DNA of 64,000 nt from Pseudomonadota bacterium (GTDB taxonomy: Bacteria; Pseudomonadota; Gammaproteobacteria; Burkholderiales; Ferrovaceae). The translations under genes were made by a program, and so were the position numbers. Below the pieces are notes generated by a model. The model was not told the DNA's origin. It did not search any database and saw only the letters and a program-made list of their open reading frames with translations. The DNA is taken from contig JAKABO010000002.1 in NCBI GenBank assembly GCA_021796835.1, positions 60,659-124,658 of the forward strand, written 5' to 3'. Positions 57,927 to 64,000 of this stretch are shown one piece after another (within the stretch, counting starts at the first letter, position 1; every line of letters starts with the position of its first letter).

Positions 57927-58937
57927 ATGAACAGCGATTTTCTTTCTCAGGAGGAAGTCGATTCCCTGTTACGCGGTGTAACGGGTGAGGGGGTGGAGGA
58001 GACTGCCGAGGCAAAGGAGGACTCTCATGAAGAGGCACGCCTCTACAATCTGGGAAAGCAGGAACGCATCGTGCGTGGGCGCATGCCCACCATGGAGATC
58101 ATCAATGAACGTTTTACGCGTTTGTTCAGAATCGAATTGTTCAATCTGGTACGGCGTGCGGCGGATGTTTCCGTAGGGCAATTGCGCGTCCTCAAGTTCA
58201 GCGAATTCATTCGTAACCTGCAGGTCCCCGCCAACATCAATCTGGTTCAAGCCAAGCCGTTGCGGGGAAATGCCCTCTTCGTCTTTGATCCCAATCTGAT
58301 TTTTCTGGTGGTGGACAATCTGTTCGGGGGGGACGGACGATTTCATACGCGCGTCGAAGGACGGGAATTTACCCAGACGGAACACCGCATCATCCAGAAG
58401 ATGCTGGAGGCTTTGTTCCTGGCTTACGGCAAGTCCTGGGACGGGATTTATCCGCTGGAATTCCAGTTCGTTCGTTCCGAGATGAATCCCCAGTTTGCCA
58501 ACATCGCGACTCCCAATGAAGTGGTGGTTGCGACCACTTTCGATGTGGAATTCGGGGGCGGTGGTGGGGGAGGGGTCCATATCTGTTTGCCTTATTCCAT
58601 GATCGAACCCATTCGGGAACTGCTCTACAGTTCCATGCAGGGAGATCACCTGTCCCTGGATCGGCGATGGATGCAACTGCTTTCGCTTCAGGTGCAATCC
58701 GCCATGATCGAGTTGGTGGCGGAATTGGCAGAGGCGCGCGTTACCGTGGAGCAACTTCTGAACCTCAGACCTGGCGATGTGATTCCGCTCGAAATGAATG
58801 AACTGGTACAGGGGAAGGTGGACAATGTGCCCGTCATGGAGTGCCACTACGGCGTTTTCAACAACCAGTATGCCTTGAAAGTCGAGCGTCTTTTGTCTGC
58901 TTCGGAGGGGCTCAACGGAGAAGGAATGAAACGATGA
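57927..58937 (+). CDS. fliM: Flagellar motor switch protein FliM
   Basis: FLSQEEVDSLLRGV, GRMPTMEIINERFTRLFRI, VDNLFGGDGRFHTRVEGREFT. Confidence 0.96.
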   Translation: MNSDFLSQEEVDSLLRGVTGEGVEETAEAKEDSHEEARLYNLGKQERIVRGRMPTMEIINERFTRLFRIELFNLVRRAADVSVGQLRVLKFSEFIRNLQVPANINLVQAKPLRGNALFVFDPNLIFLVVDNLFGGDGRFHTRVEGREFTQTEHRIIQKMLEALFLAYGKSWDGIYPLEFQFVRSEMNPQFANIATPNEVVVATTFDVEFGGGGGGGVHICLPYSMIEPIRELLYSSMQGDHLSLDRRWMQLLSLQVQSAMIELVAELAEARVTVEQLLNLRPGDVIPLEMNELVQGKVDNVPVMECHYGVFNNQYALKVERLLSASEGLNGEGMKR

Positions 58938-59392
58938 ATGAAGAAGATCAGGAAATCAGTGCGGACGATTGGGGTGCGGCCATGGCGGAGCAGGCGGCGT
59001 CCAGCGGGGCAGGCAGCCCTTCGCTGACGGTGTCCCCCGGTGGGGCCGGAGAGCAGCACTTTTCTTCGCCGCCGCACACGGAACCCCATGTCTTTCAGAC
59101 TTTTGGGCAGGAGCCGCCGGTGTCCGGGCACCAGGATCTGGAAATGATCATGGACATCCCGGTCAATATCACCGTGGAGTTGGGGCGCACCAAGATGCCC
59201 ATCAAAAACCTGTTGCAGTTGGCTCAGGGATCTGTGGTGGAATTGAATGGGATGGCGGGCGAGCCTCTGGATGTTCTGGTGAACGGGTTTTTGATTGCCC
59301 AGGGGGAGGTGGTGGTGGTCAACGAAAAATTTGGCATTCGTCTGACGGACATCATTACGCCTTCGGAACGTATGCGTCGTTTGAACCGATGA
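58934..59392 (+). CDS. fliN: Flagellar motor switch protein FliN
   Basis: [47 protein letters not shown]. Confidence 0.95.
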   Translation: MNEEDQEISADDWGAAMAEQAASSGAGSPSLTVSPGGAGEQHFSSPPHTEPHVFQTFGQEPPVSGHQDLEMIMDIPVNITVELGRTKMPIKNLLQLAQGSVVELNGMAGEPLDVLVNGFLIAQGEVVVVNEKFGIRLTDIITPSERMRRLNR

Positions 59393-59781
59393 AATTTCCT
59401 GTTTTTGTGATGGGGCTGTGGGTCCTGGGACCGGAACTGGTTTGGGCCCTGGAATCCGGGAGTGGACATGCCACTTACGCGCCTCCGACCGTGTTGACCT
59501 GGACGACCGGGGTACAGATCGTTCTGAGTTTGGGGTTGGTATTGGCTCTGATGGCGGGAGTGGCCTGGGCATTGAAAAAGTTTCAGTGGTCATCATCGTC
59601 CGCAGGTGGCGGCAGGCAGCCCCTGCGCATCGTCAGTTCCCTGGCCGTGGGTCAGCGCGAACGGGTGGTGGTGGTGGAAGTCCAGGATACGTGGGTGGTG
59701 GTGGGCGTCGCACCGGGTCAGGTCCGGTCCCTGCACATATTGCCCAAGCCAGGGCGAAAGGATGGGGAGTTGGAAGGTTGA
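59389..59781 (+). CDS. fliO: Flagellar biosynthesis protein FliO
   Basis: Single TM then [44 protein letters not shown] overlap with fliN. Confidence 0.9.
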   Translation: MKFPVFVMGLWVLGPELVWALESGSGHATYAPPTVLTWTTGVQIVLSLGLVLALMAGVAWALKKFQWSSSSAGGGRQPLRIVSSLAVGQRERVVVVEVQDTWVVVGVAPGQVRSLHILPKPGRKDGELEG

Positions 59782-60527
59782 GAAATTCGGTGAAGTGGGG
59801 TCTGGGGCTCTTGCTGGGCGGGTGTGTCGGGTGTGCGTGGGGGGCGCCTCTCCCGGGCGTCGGGGTGATCAGTACCCCCGGAGCAGGCGGGGTGCAAACC
59901 TACTCTTTCAGCCTGCAAACCCTGATCCTGCTCACTTCCCTCAGTTTTCTGCCGGCCTTGCTGTTGATGATGACCGGGTTTACACGCATCATCATCGTAC
60001 TTTCGTTGATGCGTTCGGCGCTTGGAACCCAGACCTCTCCGCCCAACCAGGTCCTGATCGGGTTGGCCCTGTTTCTGACCTTTTTTGTCATGACTCCGGT
60101 TTACGATAAGGTGTATACCACAGCCTGGGCCCCTTACAGCGAGGAAAAAATCTCTCTCCAGGAAGCGGTGGATCGGGGGAGTATTCCCCTCAAGACATTC
60201 ATGCTCCATCAAACCCGTGAAAGTGACCTGGCTCTGTTCGTCAAGATTTCCAGCAGCGCAGCGTTACAGACCCCGGATCAGGTGCCCTTCAAGGTGTTGG
60301 TTCCGGCCTTTGTGACGAGCGAGTTGAAAACCGCTTTTCAGATTGGATTCGTCATCTTCATTCCATTCCTGATCATCGACATGGTCGTGGCCAGCGTGCT
60401 GATGTCCATGGGGATGATGATGGTTTCCCCTTCGGTGATCTCCCTGCCTTTCAAATTGATGCTGTTCGTTCTGGCGGATGGCTGGAACCTGCTCATCGGT
60501 TCCCTGGTTCAGAGTTTCAATCCATGA
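59778..60527 (+). CDS. fliP: Flagellar export protein FliP
   Basis: [54 protein letters not shown] (59778) or GTG (59790) start. Confidence 0.94.
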   Translation: MRNSVKWGLGLLLGGCVGCAWGAPLPGVGVISTPGAGGVQTYSFSLQTLILLTSLSFLPALLLMMTGFTRIIIVLSLMRSALGTQTSPPNQVLIGLALFLTFFVMTPVYDKVYTTAWAPYSEEKISLQEAVDRGSIPLKTFMLHQTRESDLALFVKISSSAALQTPDQVPFKVLVPAFVTSELKTAFQIGFVIFIPFLIIDMVVASVLMSMGMMMVSPSVISLPFKLMLFVLADGWNLLIGSLVQSFNP

Positions 60528-60796
60528 TGACGCCTGAAAGTGTCATGACGCTGGGTCAGCAGGCACTGACCCTGGCGGTGGTCGTGTCGGCCCCCATCCT
60601 GCTGGTGGCGCTGGGTATCGGATTGATCATCAGCATCTTTCAGGCGGCGACCCAGATCAATGAGATGACCCTGTCCTTCATTCCAAAAATGCTGGGTCTG
60701 GTATTGGTGCTGGTCATTCTCGGACCCTGGATGATCAGTTTGATGGTGGACTACATTCACCGTCTTTATGAAGGAATCCCCGCCATGGTGGGTTGA
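60524..60796 (+). CDS. fliQ: Flagellar export protein FliQ
   Basis: 90 aa; [35 protein letters not shown]. Confidence 0.95.
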   Translation: MMTPESVMTLGQQALTLAVVVSAPILLVALGIGLIISIFQAATQINEMTLSFIPKMLGLVLVLVILGPWMISLMVDYIHRLYEGIPAMVG

Positions 60797-60798
60797 TC

Positions 60799-61596
60799 AT
60801 GGACCTGTTGACGGTCACCTCCACGCAGTGGGATGCCTGGATCGCACAGTTTTTTCTCCCTCTGGCACGAATTTTGTCCGTATTGGCCACGGCGCCCGTG
60901 CTGGGACAATCGCCCGCGCCGGCACAGGTTCGGATTGGTCTTGGCCTGGTCCTGACCCTGATCATTGCGCCGGCCCTTCCGCCCGCCCATTCCTCCGTGA
61001 GTCTGGTTTCGCCCGAAGGTGTGGTGCTTCTGCTGGAGCAGGTGGGGATTGGTCTCATCCTGGGTTTTTGCCTGAACGTCGTTTTTGCGGCAGTGACCAT
61101 GGCCGGAGACATGATGGGACTGCAAATGGGGCTGGGCTTCGCCAGTTTCTACGATCCTGCTCATGCGACTTTCCGACCCTTGGTCGGACAGTTCTTGACG
61201 ATTCTTTTTACGCTGATTTTTCTTTCCATGGACGGACATTTGCTGGTCATCGATGCATTGGCCGACAGTTTTCGGCAAATCCCCCTGGATCCTGCCTTGC
61301 AATTCGATTCTCAGGGGTGGCAAACCGGGCTGGTCTGGGCGGGGTCGCTGTTCGTGGATGCGTTGCGCCTGTCCTTGCCTGTACTGGCGGCTTTGCTGGT
61401 CACCAATCTGGGGCTGGGCGTATTGACGCGCGCGGCTCCCCAGTTGAATCTTTTTGCAGTAGGCTTTCCGTTGACCCTGGCGGTGGGGTTCATCGTGCTG
61501 GACTTCTCATTGCCTGTCCTGCCGGTTCTGGCGGAACGGATGATTCGTTCCGGTATCGAGATGGGGCTGCGAATGACCGCCGGGTTGCTGCATTGA
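60799..61596 (+). CDS. fliR: Flagellar export protein FliR
   Basis: FFLPLARILSVLATAPVLGQ, GDMMGLQMGLGFASFYDP. Confidence 0.94.
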   Translation: MDLLTVTSTQWDAWIAQFFLPLARILSVLATAPVLGQSPAPAQVRIGLGLVLTLIIAPALPPAHSSVSLVSPEGVVLLLEQVGIGLILGFCLNVVFAAVTMAGDMMGLQMGLGFASFYDPAHATFRPLVGQFLTILFTLIFLSMDGHLLVIDALADSFRQIPLDPALQFDSQGWQTGLVWAGSLFVDALRLSLPVLAALLVTNLGLGVLTRAAPQLNLFAVGFPLTLAVGFIVLDFSLPVLPVLAERMIRSGIEMGLRMTAGLLH

Positions 61597-61612
61597 CTTT
61601 GGGAAAATTCGA

Positions 61613-62863
61613 TCAGCGCAGATAGTTGAACAGGGACAGACTGGAGATGGAAGTGAAGGACTGCATGGCGGCCTGCAAACTGAGTTTTTCCTGAGACAGG
61701 AGACTGAGGGCCGAAGTGTAATTGGTGTCCTGTATCTGGGATATGGTCGACTGATACTGAATGTTCAGACTGTTTTCTGTCGCCGTCAGGTTGGTCAGCG
61801 TGCTGAGGTTGGTCCCCAGGGTGACATTGCCGGTCAGGATGGCATTGAGTCCCTGATTCAGATTTCCTTCGGCGGTCTGGAGTTGCTGGGTGAAATTGCT
61901 GGCCGCCGTAGGGTTTCCCGCCGGTAAGGGCGTGTTGAGCAGATTGATGAGGTTTTGTATGGTCTGAAAAATGGGGACATGGGTGCTCGGCGCGATGTTG
62001 AAACTGTCTCCGTTGGCCGGTTGACCCTGGATGTTGAACTGGATGCCGTTGAAACCGATGGTTTGACCGCTGGTGTAGGGTTGGTTGGGCGATGGAAGGC
62101 TGGCGGGAGGCAGGGCTGCGCCACTGGCGTCCGTGCCGGATACCGTGTAGGTCGTGACCCCGCCGGTGATGCTGAAAGTCAGTGTGTAATGGTTGCCCTG
62201 CTGGGTGGGAGTAGGCGGTGGGGAGGCCAGGCCGCCCTGACTGATGGCGCCAGAACCCGCATTGCTGGAAGAGTTGCTGGTGACGAAGTATCCATTCCCA
62301 TTGGGAATGTTCATGAACAGGTCGGCTCCGTTGACGTTGGTGGGCATGCTGCGCCCATCGGCCACCTGCATCTGTTGCTGTCCACTGTTGCCCTGATATT
62401 GTACCCCGCTCGAGGTGACGACAAAGGGCTTGGTGGATCCTTTGGTGCCTGAAAACAGATAGTTTCCCGTTCCATCCTGACTGTTGGCCAGCCCGATCAG
62501 TTGGGTGAGTTGCTGCTGGAGGGTGGTGGCCAGAGTCTGTCGGTTGGAATCGTTGAGGGACGCATTATTGGCTGAGATGGCGGTGGACTGGACGTTTTGT
62601 ACCAGGGTTGTGATGCTCTGCAGGACGCTGGAGGCCATGGACATCTGGTTCTGGGCAGCGGTGATATTGTTCTGATATTGGGTATTCATGCCGGCAGCCT
62701 GCGTCAGATCGATGACCTGGGCGGCGCCGGCGGGATTGTCTGCCGGGGTGTTGATCCGTTTTCCAGAAGACAGTTGCAACTGGGTATTGAGCAGGGCCGA
62801 CTGCTGCTGGTTCATGGTCTGGATGCTGGTATCGTAATAGGTGTTGGTACTGATGCGGACCAT
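61613..62863 (-). CDS. flgL: Flagellar hook-filament junction protein FlgL
   Basis: MVRISTNTYYDTSIQTMNQQQSALLNTQLQLSSGKRINTPADNPAGAAQVIDL. Confidence 0.94.
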   Translation of the reverse strand: MVRISTNTYYDTSIQTMNQQQSALLNTQLQLSSGKRINTPADNPAGAAQVIDLTQAAGMNTQYQNNITAAQNQMSMASSVLQSITTLVQNVQSTAISANNASLNDSNRQTLATTLQQQLTQLIGLANSQDGTGNYLFSGTKGSTKPFVVTSSGVQYQGNSGQQQMQVADGRSMPTNVNGADLFMNIPNGNGYFVTSNSSSNAGSGAISQGGLASPPPTPTQQGNHYTLTFSITGGVTTYTVSGTDASGAALPPASLPSPNQPYTSGQTIGFNGIQFNIQGQPANGDSFNIAPSTHVPIFQTIQNLINLLNTPLPAGNPTAASNFTQQLQTAEGNLNQGLNAILTGNVTLGTNLSTLTNLTATENSLNIQYQSTISQIQDTNYTSALSLLSQEKLSLQAAMQSFTSISSLSLFNYLR

Positions 62864-62874
62864 GACGTCCTCCT

Positions 62875-64000
62875 TTAGTTGAGCATACCGAGGACGGTGG
62901 AAAACATGGTGTTGGACACTTGGATGGCTTTTCCGGCGGCCTGGTAGGCTTGCTGAAATTGAATCAGGTTGGCTGCTTCCTCGTTCAGGTTGACCCCCGA
63001 GATGGATTGTTGGCTCTGGGTCGTCTGGCTGACCAGGTTGGCCTGGGCGGTGGACTGGACTTGCAGTTGACTGGTCTGCGTCCCTACCTGACTGACCAAC
63101 TGGGCGTAGGCCCCTGAAAAACTGGTGGTTCCGCCCAGCAAGGTGTTCTGGGCTTGCAGCGCGCCCAGGGCCACGGCATTGTTGCCGTCCGTGCTCGCAC
63201 CGGTGTTGGCGCTGATGGTGAAAACGTCATTGGTCTGCGGCGTTCCGTTCAGGGTGGCGCTCCATCCGTTGTAACTGATCGTTCCGCCGGGGTTATAGGG
63301 GACGCCAGTGGCAAGCGTCGTTCCCGTGGTGCTGTCTGCGACGGTGTAGGTTGTGGGACTGGTGAAGGTGAGGGTGACCGTGTCCTGCAGATTCGGGTTG
63401 AGGGGGAGGCCCGAGGTGACGGCAGGTGCGGACAAACTCCCGGTTCCGATGTTGCTCGCGGAGGCATTGCCTTGAACGGGAATGGCGGCAGCAATTTTTG
63501 TGGGATCGGTGAGTGTGACCCTCAAATTCTGGGCCCCATTGATGGTGGGTTCGATCAGATAACTGTTCCCAGCATTGGGCGTGGCTGAGACGTTCAGGGA
63601 AATTCCGTCGACGCTCATGGGCATCGTGCTGCTGGTGGTGGTCGTGTGGTCGGACAGTCGCGTCAGGGTGTACTGGCTCCCGTTATAGGACAGGGTGTAA
63701 TTGCTCCCCGTCAATGCACTGGCCTGGGTGATGGTCGCGCTGACCGTGGCGGTCCCCGTATTGGCCTGGTTGGCGATGACCACCGGCGAAGCAATGTGGA
63801 ACAGCGGGGTGCCCAGGGCGCCGTTGAGATCCTGACCCTGAAGTTGCTGGGTATTGATGGCCATGCCCAGACCGGTGGCGATCAATCCCAACTGGCTCTG
63901 GGTCGGAACCAGACTTTGATTCTGAAAGGCCATCAACCCGCCCAGATTCCCCCCCTGAATGCTGCTGGAAGGGAGGCGAAGGGTGGCGCCGAGATCGGAA
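62875..64000 (-). CDS. flgK: Flagellar hook-associated protein FlgK, C-terminal part (N-terminus beyond window)
   Basis: C-term SGVNLNEEAANLIQFQQAYQAAGKAIQVSNTMFSTVLGMLN; frame remains open to the window edge. Confidence 0.9.
   Translation of the reverse strand, partial: SDLGATLRLPSSSIQGGNLGGLMAFQNQSLVPTQSQLGLIATGLGMAINTQQLQGQDLNGALGTPLFHIASPVVIANQANTGTATVSATITQASALTGSNYTLSYNGSQYTLTRLSDHTTTTSSTMPMSVDGISLNVSATPNAGNSYLIEPTINGAQNLRVTLTDPTKIAAAIPVQGNASASNIGTGSLSAPAVTSGLPLNPNLQDTVTLTFTSPTTYTVADSTTGTTLATGVPYNPGGTISYNGWSATLNGTPQTNDVFTISANTGASTDGNNAVALGALQAQNTLLGGTTSFSGAYAQLVSQVGTQTSQLQVQSTAQANLVSQTTQSQQSISGVNLNEEAANLIQFQQAYQAAGKAIQVSNTMFSTVLGMLN

Noticed and set aside
1-64000. Mobile elements, tRNA/rRNA genes, toxin-antitoxin or phage-defence systems
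   Set aside because: No transposase/integrase, no tRNA cloverleaf in intergenic gaps, and no defence-family motifs recognised; gaps are short and flanked by housekeeping or flagellar genes.

Overview
Bacterial chromosomal window, probably a proteobacterium of beta/gamma type (inferred from gene content only). It is almost fully coding. Left third: (a) 3' end of an upstream gene plus a CzcA-type heavy-metal RND pump; (b) a compact sulfur/electron-transfer locus encoding a Tat-exported DsrE-like protein, an orphan ModA-like binding protein and two diheme cytochromes c of TsdB/TsdA type, flanked by a REC-LuxR response regulator and a divergent membrane histidine kinase; (c) housekeeping genes purC-pyk-pgk-gap with divergent cbbR-type lysR, then rsmE, argA, yggX, phoU, rpiA, ilvA and a metallophosphoesterase-ChaN fusion. 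From ~22.6 kb to the end is a large motility island: cheA-cheZ-cheY-cheV-cheV-motB-motA, flhC-flhD, flhB-flhA-flhF-(flhG-like)-fliA-motC-motD, flgN-flgM, a ParA/coiled-coil/diguanylate cyclase trio, flagellin-flaG-fliD-fliS-fliT, fliK-like/fhlB/ycgR, fliE, fliFGHIJKLMNOPQR, flgL and partial flgK. Four sigma-28 promoters (TAAAGTTT-N11-GCCGATAA type) were read directly, including a perfect consensus one oriented toward flhDC. No tRNA, rRNA, CRISPR array, transposase or prophage was seen. The best candidates for follow-up are the SBP/TCS/TsdBA-like locus, sigma-28 control of flhDC with a structured leader, the P-loop-degenerate FlhG-like protein, the ParA-coiled coil-DGC trio, and the phosphoesterase-ChaN fusion.
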